Positions 22,379-35,334 of a stretch of DNA of 64,000 nucleotides are shown piece after piece. Positions within the stretch are counted from its first letter, which is position 1. Each line of letters begins with the position of its first letter. The notes below the pieces were generated by a model. It did not search any database and was not told the DNA's origin. It saw only the letters and a program-made list of their open reading frames with translations. Made by a program: the position numbers and the translations under genes. The stretch comes from Branchiostoma floridae (lineage: Eukaryota > Chordata > Leptocardii > Amphioxiformes > Branchiostomatidae): contig NC_049981.1 of the NCBI RefSeq assembly GCF_000003815.2, positions 11,191,478 to 11,255,477 on the forward strand. The letters run 5' to 3'.

Positions 22379-23021
22379 GTGAGTCGTGTGGGAGACAGTG
22401 TGTTATAATGGCGGGTGTTTTGGGTGTTCAAGAGCAATTTTTGGAATTTGGGGGCGGGGTCCCACTCTAGCTTTAAAAGATTGGGCAGACCTTTAATATT
22501 GTATGACACTGATTCAAGTTTTTGGAGCATTTGTTTGAAAACGAAATGATTGTCTCTTTCTACCCTTAATTTGTACTTGTAAAGTTCGTTTTCAATTCTA
22601 TTTCAACAGAAGGGAAATCATGCTGGGAGTGTTATTGTCATCAGCATGGGGGGAGCTTTTGTTGGAGCTCGAGGTCTAAATTATATTGTACGGTTTTATT
22701 GTGGCATTAGGAAAAATGTCTCTTTCTTATTTGTCAAGTGTGTTTTCAATTCCATTTCAGCAACACTTGAATAATATTATTTTAGATTGGAGAGGTCTTA
22801 TGTGCTATGACTTTCTGTCATGTTCTAACAAGGAGGTTTGTTTTGATAAGTGGCATAATAATAAAATAATAGGAAAATAGGAAAAAATAATTGTTTCTTT
22901 TTCCTGTTAGTCGGCAATGGTATATCTTACGAATGACTAAGTGCCCTTAATTTAAAGTTAGTGCTTTGATGAGTTGCTGCCCTTTTCTTTTGATTAGTGA
23001 GATCTTATCTGGTTCGTTTGA

Positions 23022-23116
23022 CTCCCTTAGCCGGCTATCTCCCTTTGGCTGGCTATACTCCTTTGCCAGCTTTGATACTATTTCTAAGGCACCGTAGGGT
23101 CTGCTTGGAGACTACG
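23022..23116. mobile_element. Half copy of the palindromic MITE at 17981
   Basis: It shares the right-hand words with the 152-bp element: GCCGGCTAT-CTCC, CTCCTTTGCCAGCTTTGAT, ACTATTTCTAAGGCACCGTA, and GGTCTGCTTGGAGACTACG. The left arm is missing. Confidence 0.65.
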
Positions 23117-23274
23117 TTTTTATTGCTTGCAGTACAGTGCACAGCTTCACACCTACTAGCATATTCGCATGGGCGCTATATATAGATGGACAGATCAGTC
23201 ACTTTTGGCAATGCTGGGGTGATCAACAGTTTCTACATGAAGAGTGTTACAGTACCATAAACATGTATTCTAAA

Positions 23275-23640
23275 TATTTGAAGCTCTGGTCTGATTTTCA
23301 ACTGTGCCTTGTATTTGTGTGTAATCACCAATACAGGTACCTCAAATACAATTCATACTGCAAATGCAGAAACCTTTGCGGTGGTTTTATGTTGAACTTT
23401 GCGGTTTTCGTGGTGGCAGCTTCACCGGAAACATTTTTCTTTTATTCAATCAAGGACGTTATATATAACGTCCTTGATTCAATATATTTCAATGTCTGAA
23501 GCTCTGGTCTGGTTTTCAATGTGCCTTGTATTTGTACTTAATCACCGAAACAGGTGTCTCCGATACATCACACTGTAAATGCAAAAACTTTTGGGGCGGT
23601 TTTGTGTTCGCAGTTTTTGCGGTCGCAGCTTCAAGATTAA
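23275..23640. repeat. Tandem pair of ~220-bp units
   Basis: A unit starting near TTGAAGCTCTGGTCTG-TTTTCAA and running through GTGCCTTGTATTTGT, TAATCACC-A-ACAGGT, TGCAAATGCA and TTTGCGGT...GCAGCTTCA occurs at 23275-23436 and again at 23497-23640. The second part resembles the MITE at 24070. Confidence 0.7.
23448..23479. repeat. Perfect 32-bp palindrome
   Basis: AATCAAGGACGTTATA is followed directly by its exact reverse complement with no loop. It lies between the two tandem units. Confidence 0.92.
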
Positions 23641-24069
23641 CTCAAAACCACCGCGAACATATTGCTTATATTGTCTGCTCCCAGTGCCTAGGGCACCCCT
23701 TTCTCGCTATATGTATGTTACTTGTTATAAGACATTGTCGAAGTCTATGAATATAGGTATATCTATAAGTATATCGACACCAAGTACTTCCTTTGTTGTA
23801 GACACACTTTATACAATACACGGGTTTTTTTTTTTTTGTTCTCATTCATTCATTCGTCCATACGACCTACTGTATAATGCCACTGTAGAAAATTTGTCCT
23901 GTATTACATATTCAGAGGATAGATATGGTTAGATCAGTACGCTGCGCACTCTCACCGTCAAAAGCGGACTGTTTTGTCCGTCTACACTCTAGCTGAGTAA
24001 CCAGTAAGTGGTTTCCGAATGGCGGTTCGTAGAGTTGCTGTTTTTTCCATCACAGTAGATGTGACTAGT

Positions 24070-24179
24070 ACTGTAGTGTAAATGCTTTTAAGTTTACAGG
24101 TGGGCGCTACCGCAAACAGAAATTAAATAAAATCCCTTGAAATTAAATCCCCGCAAACCTAAATGCACTTACAGTAATG
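24070..24179. mobile_element. MITE, ~110 bp
   Basis: The ends ACTGTAGTGTAAATGC-TTTAAGTTT and AAACCTAAATGCACTTACAGTAA are imperfect inverted repeats. The centre has GCGCTACCGCAAAC and ATTAAATCCCCGC, as in a short non-autonomous DNA element. Confidence 0.55.
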
Positions 24180-24805
24180 CAGTAACTGTACAATGTAGTA
24201 GGTCAGTACATAACTTGCTTTGACAAGACAGTAGGTGGGCAGAAGACAGAACAAAAATTTTTGCAGTGGTTTTATTAAAGTTTGTGGTAATAGATTTTGA
24301 AGAAATGAAAACACAGAACCATTGCAAAATTTCATGTATTTGCAACTTGTTTATAAAGCCTGTAACTTTCCTAAGAGTGAAAATGAGCACACAGGGACAC
24401 GCCCCTACTCATATTGAATACACGTGGTGGGATCTCAAACATACACTGTCAAAAGTTTGATGCCCGATGAGACTCCCTCATACACAGAACCAAAAGCTTT
24501 CTAAAGTCCTTAAGTCCTTCTTGCAGCTGCGGGTGCCGATGCAAAAGCATTCCCCACTATTTACTCCACTGCCCTAACTTTGCTAATCAACATTCAGACC
24601 TCCCCGACAGACTTTTAACTTACGTAAGTTTAGACATTCCTTTATTAAACATTATTTTTGTTAACTTTAATATTACTGAAAGGTTCCCCCTTGTTATTGT
24701 CTAAAATCAACACTGACTCTAATTCTAATGTCATATGATGACTCATATCTCAGGTGGCCGCTGTACATAATACTTCTTAATGCTTAGGTCAATGGCAAAA
24801 ATTCA

Positions 24806-24886
24806 AGGGATCGACAAAAAGTGACTGCAATGGCCAGGTGTTCGGGTCGCTTTGCAAAGGTGGCTGATAATACAGGTTTGACTGTA
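24806..24886. mobile_element. Decayed end of a TACAGTCAAACCTG MITE
   Basis: It ends TACAGGTTTGACTGTA, the same terminus as the element at 13057-13243, preceded by GACTGCAATGGCCAGGTG and GCTTTGCAAAGGTGGC. No left terminus is visible. Confidence 0.5.
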
Positions 24887-26827
24887 ATTCAATTATCCGA
24901 CACGGTCCATCAAACGTTCCTATTTACATGTTTTCTATTATATGTCATGTATCATGCAGTGGTACCGTTAATATAAGCTAAGTTTGCCAAAAGTCCTCAT
25001 AGAAGGATATGATCTGATCGCTGTACTCTAGTCCCTTCCAGTACGACGTCCTCAGACAAAAAAGTTCAAGCGTCTATACATGAAGACATATGAAATTGTT
25101 AGGCGGTAATAATTGGTCTACAAATGACGAGAAATTGTTTTGGCTAATTTGTTATCTTGAAACCTCAGTCATAGCCATTACTTACAAATGTACAGCAAAG
25201 CACTACAGGTGGGGATTGTTAGCACTGTCTGGTTTATTTTTCACAAAGGGATTTCATTCAAAGCACTTTGGTAGCCTAAAGGCTGAAATGTAGAGCTTCA
25301 GAGTATTGACTGTTAACATGAGCTTCTAATACAAATTATTGTTAGAATTATTTTAGTACACTGTAGCTTGTAATAAATGAAATGCAAATATGGATTAGAT
25401 ACAAATGACAATTGGATTCATTAAGGATTGATTCAGATCTTATTAGGTTCTTACATTATTTTGTTGAAAAAATAATTGTACAGCTTTGATAGTACTTAGA
25501 TTGATTGCCAGTAGAAATTACAAACAATTAATGGCAGAGTTGGTTTCAGTTAGAATTGATTTAATTTCAAACCTTAATTTTCATAATTTTATTTATGTAC
25601 TGTCAGAAAAAATTGTACGGCTTTGACAGTTTCACATATCTTTGACAATGAATTAGTGCAATTTATACCATTGGTTTTGTTTGAAATTGATATGAATCAT
25701 GATTCCATACAACTGATGATTTGTCTGACAGGTGTATTTGCGAATTTTGATAGGCCCGTTTTGTGAAAGCCTTTTTTGAACGCTGCTGTGGTCTCAAGTA
25801 GCACGCAAGCTCAACATTAATTTACTTATGTTTTCGTGTGGAACAGATCAAGCTTCAAAGACTTTACATTCTGCAGTGCGATCTTTCTGCTTTCTGATTG
25901 TGTTCCCACAGTACTTTATCATACTGGCAATGCTGCCTTGTATTCAGTACAACAGTTGGTATTAGTATGCTTGAGAAGATTGTCCCCATGAGGCGAAAGC
26001 AAGTGATTTGTTATCCTCCTTCATGGATATGTGGTCCTCAGCCGTAAAGGGCAAACGCATCTTGTATTGTATTCAGGTCCTTTATTCCCATATGTTACCT
26101 GCTTTATAAGTGGTCCTCGCCACGGCATCTGGCATCTCAAGGAGAACGGCATCTTTACAATGGTGTCTTAAGGTTTGAATATCAAAAAGGACAATAACTT
26201 GAAGGAAAAAGTTCCAGCCTAAGTGATGGTGAGGGTTTGACGCACGCGTCGTAAAAAGGGCTCAGTTTAAGACGTGATGGTATTTTTGATGAAGGTTTTT
26301 GAATTGGGGCTCAGGCCATATCCTTACTTTATGACACATGCAGTTAAACCGTTGTAAAGTTAACGGCTGAGGTAGACTTCATAATGGGAGAAGAAAAACA
26401 GGATTTATACAATTTTCGCCATGCCCTGTAAGATCTATTCAGCAAACACTCTCTAGGGAGTGAGGAAGATAGTTGCTGAGGACAGGTGGTTGCTATGGAC
26501 ATAACTGTTTTACTTTATTGAGATTGCAGACAATGCAATACATCGCAAACCCAGGCAGCTTAGCTGATATTGGCTGCCAACAATTACAAGGTTTTATTGC
26601 AAATTCATGCCCATGGTGCTAATTGCAAGTGAAAATCAAATCCATATTGCAAAATCGAATACATGAAGTGATTGAAAACACGTCAATAATCTAAATTCTA
26701 ACATACAAAGATTTAAGAGATTTGATGTACATACAGAATATCGAATACGATTCTAAACCTACATTACTATTGCGGGGTTTGACTTCTTCTTTGAAAACAG
26801 TTGAATGTGAACTGCTTTAATGTGTCT

Positions 26828-26896
26828 TGTGACTGGAGGTGGCTGTCTCTGACAAGTGGCCGTGGTTACCTGACCAGGTTTGACTGGATTTTGTAA
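26828..26896. mobile_element. Second decayed end of the TACAGTCAAACCTG MITE
   Basis: It contains GGTGGCTGTCTCTGACAAG, TGGCCGTGGTTACCTG and the terminus CCAGGTTTGACTGGA. It is recognisable only by comparison with 13057 and 24806. Confidence 0.4.
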
Positions 26897-27009
26897 AAGG
26901 TATCAAGTGAAGAAGTACTAAAATCAGTTTTAGGATAAAAGTAAAGTACTGTGTGCAAGATGTTTCAAGCTGTATATTATAATTACAAAGGATTGGCATG
27001 GGAAGTACA

Positions 27010-27240
27010 TGTAACGCTAGTTCGCCTTTATCCGCGGAGTGGCCTTTATCCGTTGCCTTTAAAAACAGCACATTTAGGATTATTAAGTCTACAGACAGTG
27101 GTTTAAAATTTGCAATATTTTCAAAATGTTCCGATTTGAAACCGCCGTCCGTCGACTTCATATCCCTAAATACGTTTTTTTCTTACAAACAGCGAATATA
27201 CGTAACGGTTACCCTCGAATAAAGGTGAACCAGCGTTACA
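27010..27240. mobile_element. MITE family TGTAACGCTAG, copy 1
   Basis: It starts TGTAACGCTAGTTCGCC and ends GGTGAACCAGCGTTACA. Further inward, CCTTTATCCGCGG and CCTTTATCCGTTG on the left pair with GCGAATATACGTAACGGTTA on the right. Length is 231 bp. The flanks are CA and TG, so the target duplication cannot be told from the terminus. Confidence 0.8.
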
Positions 27241-27534
27241 TGTAGATCTTTTTTCGTACTCAAAATGTTTTTACTCAGTAAGATAATCCTCTAGTTGCAA
27301 CTGGACTGTTTAAAAATAAAACCCAGTATTTGTATGATATGTAAATTGTAAAATGACGCTAGATATATTATAGGATGTTAGATAGTGATTTTCATAAAAT
27401 CTATTTCATAGAGGTATGAGGTCACTGAACTCTAGTTGTCACACGAAATCTTTGCGTTAGATTTATGTCCACAGTTTTTGATGCCAGCTTAAAACAACTG
27501 TTTTCATTTAAATATAATCTATTGAAAAACTCAG

Positions 27535-27645
27535 GCAATTCAATTCTGGAATTGCGGTGAACTTGCAATGTTTTTTGCTGAAACCTCTAAACAAATGACA
27601 GCACAGTGCCTATAGCAGTTTGGTATCTAAAAAACGACTGAGGTA
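27535..27645 (-). repeat. Inverted single copy of the ~110-bp unit found in tandem at 29.7 kb
   Basis: Read on the minus strand, it runs GTTTTTTAGATACCAAACTG, CTATAGGCACTGTGCTGTC, ATTTGTTTAGAGGTTTCAGC, AAAAAACATTGCAAGTTCAC. It matches the first tandem unit at 29,720-29,820 closely but in the opposite orientation. Confidence 0.8.
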
Positions 27646-29158
27646 TACATACTCGCTTCTGCAGTTTAGTACTTCTTTAAAACCACTGTGACAGTGATCT
27701 TGAACGCTCTATTTTGTCCCTACTACAAAATTATATCACCATGTACTGAAAGGCAGTTACAGTACCCTTATAGGCTGAAATTTGACGCCAACACTGATAA
27801 TTCCCAACAAGCTATAAGAAGGACCATGCCCATAATGGAATTATGCACACCCACGCAAAAGGCCATTTTAAAATCCCTGTCATTTTACTTTCCATGCGAT
27901 TTCCCGCTTTGATGGTCAAACCCTAGCCCCTAGAGATCAGATGCACTTTCCTCTGGAGTAATGTCCCATTTTTACTGTTCTGTAGTTCCAGTATCAGTAT
28001 CTCACTATTGGTATGCCAACAAGCTTAGCCTGCAATAAAAAATTATGTTATGCATGAACAAACCAGCCAACCTAAGCTATCAAATGCATGGTATCGCTTC
28101 ATAAATTAGGATTTCCTGGTTATGAAAAAAGATGATACTATCAAAAAATACATGAGCTTCAGGATAAGTCGCAATCATAATAGGACTACGGGTAATATCA
28201 TTAAAGAATTGATGCATGCTTATAATCATATACTTAAGTCAGGATAAAAGTTTGTCTAAGTCAGGGCTTTAAATAAAGTTCCCTTGCAATTGTACAGAAA
28301 AAAAACTTCAAGGTTTTGGAGTAGCAATTTTGAGAATCATAAATTGTTGTACAGGTATCAAAATCATATTAAGACAATTTTACTATACACATTAAGTGGG
28401 CTTCATTGTTAGTCCTTTTAAGGCTCCATTAATTTATTTCTTTGTATCGCAGACATTTTCAAGTAAAATCTATATCAAGAGGATGACATGAAAACAGAAG
28501 GCTGGGAGGGGGACTTTTATTTCACTATGTCCACTCACTGATCAGAAGTAAACCTGTAAAGCTAAGGTAGTACAGACTTCTGCCTCAGATGTTCCAGATC
28601 CAGTGATTTGCCAATAGGATTCATGTGTTCTCGGATTAGAATGAAATTGCTTCAGAAGCAAGAACGGATCTGACTGGCATGGCGTAAGAATAGGAATTAC
28701 GAAGGAAAGGCGTATTTATCCCCCGAGATGAACCTAAATATGCCCGTAGCACTTAGTCATTAGCCTCCATGGTGGGTCACCTAATTATGTTCCTCTAACA
28801 AAACAAGGTCCCAAAACATGCGCAGGTGTCCCCTGTCACTCATTAGAAAGGCTGAGGAGGTTTTGAAATACGTAAATCATGTCGGGAAGTCCGAGGGGGA
28901 ATAGTCACAACCCCCTGCGCAGGGATTTCTCCAGCTTTGAAATATTTTCCATCCCACTCCTACTTCATCCCATATTGTTAGTTTTTGTTTGATATTAAAT
29001 CTTTTATTTTAAGCTTACAAAGATAAATTTTCATGAGTAATAGATGAAGTGCAAATCTTTTGTCCATCCCAAGAAGCAAATTTCAGTCCCTGTAGGTGTC
29101 CAGGAGCTCTACTCCAACAGTCCTATAAATTACATGTAGCTAGAATCTTATACATACA

Positions 29159-29372
29159 TGTAACACTAGTTTACCTTAATCCAAGGGTGACCTGTATCTG
29201 TTGTATTTATGCACAGCGTATTTAGGGATACCAGGTATACAGACGGTGGTTTTAAATCGCTATATTTTCATAATATTGCAGCTTGAAACCACCGTCCGTC
29301 AACTTCATATTACCTTTTTTACACAAACAACGGATATAGGTTACCCTCGGAAAAAGGTAAACTAGCGTTACA
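29159..29372. mobile_element. MITE family TGTAACGCTAG, copy 2
   Basis: The ends are TGTAACACTAGTTTACC and GGTAAACTAGCGTTACA. Internal words CGGTGGTTTTAAATCGC and AAACCACCGTCCGTCAAC are shared with copies 1 and 4. Length is 214 bp. Confidence 0.8.
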
Positions 29373-29689
29373 TCTGTCAATACAAATACTTGCAAGGATG
29401 TATGAGGTAGAATATTTTATTTGAAAAGGTAATGACTGAGAGTGTTTTGATTTGAATTCGTCAGAACTAAATTTGTTAAATTGCCCTCAAAACTCTTCAA
29501 ACATCTGTAAAAGTATTTCAGATTTTCACATTTTGTACCAGCCTCCATATATCGCCCCGTCCACATGCATTTGTGCTGTTACAGTTTCTATAGCTCCAAG
29601 GAGATTTATTAGATTTATTGAAAGCTTCAAGCCGTACATAAGGGACCAGTCAGTTGATTACCTGAAGGGATATGAAGGATTGACCCAGA

Positions 29690-30030
29690 TTTCCAAATTA
29701 TTGCAATTCCAGAATAAATTGTCTCGTTTTTAGATACCAAACTGCTATAGGCACTGTGCTGTCATTTGTTTAAAGGTTTCAGCAAAAAACATTGCAATTT
29801 CACTGCAAATTCAGAATTAAATTGCCTCAGTTTTTAGATACCAAACTGCTATGGGCACTGTGCTATCATTTGTCAACATTTGTTTAAAGGTTTTGGCAAA
29901 AATACATTGTAAGTTCATTACAATTCCATAATTAATGGTCTCATATTTTAGATACCAAACTGGTATCATAACGGTAACTGTCATTTGTCAACATTTGTAT
30001 AAAGGTTTTGACAAAAAACATTGTGGTGAT
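29690..30030 (+). repeat. Three tandem units of ~110-120 bp
   Basis: TAGATACCAAACTG occurs at about 29730, 29838 and 29949. Each copy is followed by a GGCACTGTGCT-like block (the third is altered), a block around TCATTTGT, AAAGGTTT-GCAAAAA and CATTG. The first unit is the closest match to the inverted copy at 27.5 kb. Confidence 0.85.
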
Positions 30031-30194
30031 TTGATTTTGTGGCAAGAAGAAAAGAACTTTCCAGTGGTTTGTAAGTCGCTTATATGTGGTCACACACTGC
30101 ACCAATGCCTTTGAGCTTGCAGTAAAATGGTCGCAGCCAAAATGTCAAGAATGACCACTTTGGTTAGACATCCTGGTAATACACTTGAATCTCT

Positions 30195-30285
30195 GAGTAC
30201 AACTGGAAAAAAATAGAGATTTACTTCCAGACGTTTTGAGTGACATCCATCACCCTTCTTCAGCATCTTTCAAGGGCCAAGAATT
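30195..30285. mobile_element. Possible retroelement terminal sequence
   Basis: GAGATTTACTTCCAGACG, TTTTGAGTGACATCC and CACCCTTCTTCAGCATC resemble the 'ACGTTTCG... CTTCTTCAG' ends often seen in marine invertebrate retroelements. Resemblance recalled by eye; no ORF. Confidence 0.3.
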
Positions 30286-33200
30286 ACCATATTTATAGAT
30301 GGCATTTAAAAAAAAAACCTGCATGAAAATGTATCATGCTTCACATGTGATGATGATAAATGCATCACCTTTACCTATATGGATTTTTATGACAATAACA
30401 GCAATGCTGGAAAAGTTCGATTCCATTTCGAAATCCCAAAAGCAATAACTCCGTTATCCGTAACGTTGCGAGTGCCACAAGATATTTGCTGCCTGCCCTA
30501 AAGATTATTCTGTACCAAGAAGCCCTCCTCTGAGACATAAGAAGCTGGTTAGTGTTGCTAAGGTTAATCATCAATTTGAAGAACCTTTACCAAATGTCCC
30601 TGCAGTCAGCACTTTATTTGCTATTCAGCACAGCATGTTTTCTGACTACCCTAAGTAGTGCAGGCAAGGCCATGCTGACTTGACTATATGGATCACATAT
30701 CCATGTGTACAGCAGTTTTCATCTGTTTCCCCCCATTGCAACCTCATTTTGAATTTCTTGAAGAATCTGTAAAATAGGCAAACAATTTACTGTAAACTGT
30801 TAAGAAATATCAGTAAACAGAATCTATTGTCATAGAATTTGTTTTTCTCTGTAATAAAATGTCCTTATTTTGTTGTAAACTTGTCAAAAACAAAAAAAGT
30901 ACTCATGTATCATGATCTGTGTATTGTTCAACACTTTGAACTTAGAATTTGCATTAAGCACACCATGTAATACCAGACAGCAAGGTACATGTACGTTTGA
31001 TCTACTCCTGGACCCCTGGTCTTTTTTTGACAAAAACGGTAGGATTTTAACATGTGACTCTCCTAAACAATCATACCTCAGGCTTTAGGTCGCATCCAAG
31101 ATAATGTCTCTTCTCAAAGCTATGTAGTACTCATTTTCAATTGCTTCTCAGTTCAAGTTACTTGGAATATTGTAAATTGCCTTTCACAAGGACCCAACAT
31201 TTGGGCCTGCTAGGTCTAATATATATTATGAATATTATGAACTAAGTCATCGACCCTAACCACAAAACCTTTTGCCACCATTCTATTCTTGAAACACAGC
31301 AGAGATCATCATTGCAGCATGAAATCCTGCAGAAAAGGATGCTATAGCCAGGACTTGTTGTCCATTACCATATAGACTGGATGGAGTAATGCTAGTATAT
31401 GGCAAGCTTGAATTGCTCACTGAAGGGAAGTATAGTTTCTGAGTATAGCTTCACTTTGGTTTAAAGATAAAAGTGGTAACTATCAGGAAAGCTTTCAAAC
31501 CTTACTTTCAAATTGGTTTCAATTTCTCCGTAGGACCCTTTTTGTCCTGTAATTTGATGCCAATTTAGCTACTAGGATCTTGGAGCTCCTATTGAAGGGT
31601 TGGAAATAAATTCACTGCGATGTTCTTATACCATATGGGATCAAACCAAAATGCATTTCAGGACAGCAATTGTATGTGATGACATGCCACAATCTGGGGT
31701 ATGAGAGATTTCCATTCAGCAGTGCCTCAGTTCGAATGGCCTAGTAGGGAGAAACACCCTCTGCATGACTTTGTACCACAAGGACTGTTCACATGCATAG
31801 AAATGCTAGGCCAATTCTCACACTCACTCACTCACTCACTATCATCTGCCAAAAGCCTGTACAAAGTGGTTTGGAAATTCCTCAGTTCATTGTGCTATTA
31901 TACGTTATTATAAGTTAATAAAGCTGTAAAATGCACCTGATTTAGCTGTTATACAAACTTCGAAAATGGAAAACTATGAATATATTTCACCTGTGCAATG
32001 GATGCTCTAAATGTTTTAAACCAAGCCCTGAACTGAAGTTTGTAACCCCTGCTTCTCCTTTTGGGTCAGTTAGTCCAAAATCTTAGTGAATCATTGACTA
32101 ACTGGTCTCAATCATGATGTTTCTAACTTAGATAGAAGAGATGCTGTTAGTGTTACAGTTACAATGTAGCCTGTAACCTTGGAGTGGCCTTCAGGTCCCA
32201 CCTTGAAGTGACCTTCAGGTCTTGTTACATGGTAATCATTAAGTTAAGATTTGGGCTGTCTCATAACCTTGAGGTCTTTATTTAATAAAAAACATGAATG
32301 AAAATCGTTGAGTTGGAAAGGAGAGTTGATGTCTGTCCTTGGTACTGAAATCAGGCTTTTAGCCAGGCATGCCCAACCCTAGTAAAAACCTTCAGACCTA
32401 ACCTTTTTGGGGGGACCAACAGCTAGCAAGGGACATAGATTTTTATCTGACATCTAAGTGATGAAAACATTGTAGAATCTTTTCCAACATATTCTTCTCA
32501 TTTTTGTTGCAATATAAATATAGAATGCACTGTGTTGCATCTTATTTATGTCATACCCAGGTCGGAAAACACTGATTTAATTGCCAAATTACTGATGAAA
32601 ATGAAAACATTCAACACATGGTTTCAACCTGTTTCGACAACTTTATTCTTTAAAGCAATCCTTCCCACGGTCGGACTTGTACCTCGGGTGATACGTGTTG
32701 TATTCTATATTCATTGTGGCCCAGGTATGACATAAACAGGCCTTGGTACGGACAAACCTTCAATTTAAAAAAAATCTATCTTGCAGTTAAAATCAATTCT
32801 GCTCCTGGCGACAAATAAAAAAAAAACACCACCAAGGGGTACCCCTGGTATCTGGGAGTGCACTGAGACAGAGCCCTGTAGCTTCAGAGAGCCCAGCCAG
32901 GGCTACACCCCTACTGGCACCAGTGCAAATGGAACCATAGCGTAAGCAGATTTCTACTTACAACGATCCATGTCCACAAATTCTGGCCAAAGAATTGATT
33001 TTTGCTTCTCTCAGACATACCAGGAAGGGATTGTTTGAATCCTATTATCAATATGCTTAGTTATCTACTAGCAGGCTATACAGTGGATACATAGCATGAC
33101 TGTGTGCTTAGAAGTGTAGTCAGTGTTCCTGTTGCTGAACATTGAATTAAATGCCCTATTATAGTAACGGTTGAAGGCATAACGAGCCAATTCCTGTCTA

Positions 33201-33607
33201 CTGGACATGCCTCATCCTTCACAAATCTACAGTTTGGTTGAAGTTAAAGAAGAGCATCTCCACTGTGGATGTCTCCCGCTGAGTTCAGCTAGTGTCCCGC
33301 AGTGTGGGACACGCTTCCAGTAACTTCCACCCACGTACAGGGTAAATGTGATTGGAAGTAGCTGAACCAAAAAGGGTAGGAGCTCTACACTCAACTGAAC
33401 GTGTCATACACATTTACACTTGACTGAGCTCTCAGAAAGAGATGATTTATCAAAAACGAAAGAATTTTGGGCTCATTGATGACAATATTTTTGTTGTTGA
33501 TTGTTTGCTCAGTGCAAGGCCAGTAATGACTAAACTATGCTTACTGTAGCAGTGTAGCAGTAGGGTTCAAGCTCCACCTATTGATCTGTCTAACTGATAC
33601 AAACAAT

Positions 33608-33690
33608 GTAGTCTTGCGGTTAGTGCTTTGGGTTAGTGAGTTGGAGGCCCAGGTTCAACTAGTGTGGGGTTTGAAGTCTGGCAGCCAGGA
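33608..33690 (+). mobile_element. tRNA-derived SINE head
   Basis: GTAGTCTTGCGGTTAGTGC resembles an A box and CCCAGGTTCAACTAG a B box, at about the usual spacing. The body beyond 33690 is interrupted by a MITE that begins at 33694. Confidence 0.5.
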
Positions 33691-33693
33691 GAC

Positions 33694-33893
33694 TGTAACG
33701 ATAGTTCACCTTCATTTGTGGGGTAGCCTTTATCCGTTTTAGAAAAACCAGGTCATTATCAAGTAAAAATTGTAAGATATTCAATATACGGTTTGAAATT
33801 ACTGTCTGTCAACTTGCTATCCCAAAATACCTTATTTTTTCTATAAACAACAGATATAGGTTAACCCGCGGATAAAGGTGAACTAGCGTTACA
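33694..33893. mobile_element. MITE family TGTAACGCTAG, copy 3
   Basis: The ends are TGTAACGATAGTTCACC and GGTGAACTAGCGTTACA; the inner pairs are GTAGCCTTTATCCGTTT and AACAGATATAGGTTAACCC. Length is 200 bp. It seems to have landed in the SINE at 33608. Confidence 0.8.
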
Positions 33894-34808
33894 TACTACG
33901 ATAGCCTCTTGTGTTTCACATATCTTCTTCCTGAGTCAGGAACATTGGCGATGAGAGCTAACTGATTTATTAGAACAAAGTATTTCAAGAAACAAATTTA
34001 TTTTCTACTATAATAATAGGCTTGCTCATCAAACTAACTGTTGGCATTCATTTAAATGTACTGCTTCTTTAATCAAATGCATACCCATATAGGGATGAAT
34101 GTGCTGCAAATGTGTACCAAATGGGTATTAGCATTGTGTGGCTATCTTTAGTTGTTGTACCCAAGTGTCATGTGCAATTTTTCAATCTCAGAAAGTACGT
34201 AAGAAACTAAAAAAAAAAAAGAAGCTATTACAACCTACGCAGAGTTGTGTCAGTTTGGATGCTCACTTAAAAAGTAACCTTGGCCTCTCTATAAGATTAC
34301 AGTGCATGCTGTTCCCTTGATTGCAATTAATGTGAGCGACGGAAGGAACTGTTCTTGGGAATCGACTCTACACTCCCACGCTCTTCGATGTACGTCAGAA
34401 ATGCAGACATAATTGGTGTCGTGCACAAAGCCGAAAATTTGTTTTAAATGTCAAACGAGGATTTCTGCTTCAGGTAGTTGTTCTCTGAATGAGTTCCAAT
34501 GGATTGACTGTAATTGATGAGCATCAGGATCTTTAATCAACCCGTGCTTTGATATAAGTTGAGTTCTGAGCTGTCTTTGATGACGACAGCAGCTTTCAGC
34601 TGGAGTAATGTAATAACATTCTGCCTAATGTATCGGATATAACGTCCTGCTGCCTAATGGAGCAAAAGGTTTTAAATATAGACAGACGACTCCCCACGGA
34701 GTACCAAAGAAGTAGTAAAAGTCTGGACAGTATGAATAAGCTAGTAAGTCAGGGCATGAAATACACTTTGGGGGCAACATGTGCTGGGGCAAATTGAGAC
34801 AAAAGTTA

Positions 34809-35035
34809 CTTGTACAACCAAGCAACCAGCCAACCAACTAACCAACCAACCAACCAACCAACCAACCTACCTACCAACCAACCAACCAACCAACCAACCA
34901 ACCAACCAACCAACCGGACAACCATACAACATAACAACCAACCAACCATACATGATATAACCAACCATACAACCGACCAACCAACCTTACAGCCATACAA
35001 CCATGTAACCAATCATACAACCAACCATACAACCT
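34809..35035. repeat. (CCAA)n microsatellite and its decayed edge
   Basis: Nearly pure CCAA units run from 34850 to 34915, then CCAACCATACAA-type variants to about 35035. Long frames on both strands are by-products of the four-base repeat. Confidence 0.95.
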
Positions 35036-35334
35036 TTTAAACTTAGAGTTTAGAGTCTCAGGAGCACAAGGTCTCATCAGAACAGAGCTCTCTGGTAATT
35101 CCTTGGAGACTGGCTACTTTGATATGGCTACCAAAGGAGAATGAATGAAGAGAATGGCATTGAAAGACCATCACAATGACCCTGGAAAGACAAAATCCTG
35201 ACATAGATTGAAAACATATCAGGGAAAACTTTCACCTCCTAAGCCTACATGAACAGTGTTGGCGTACAGAATAAATTGAGGGGCACCCAATGGTTTGCCA
35301 TCAAGACATGATATCCATTTGCAAGCTGTATGTT

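Noticed and set aside
34806-35077. Overlapping open frames on both strands rich in Thr-Asn-Gln-Pro or Trp-Leu-Val-Gly
   Set aside because: They are translations of the (CCAA)n repeat; a four-base repeat stays open in several frames.
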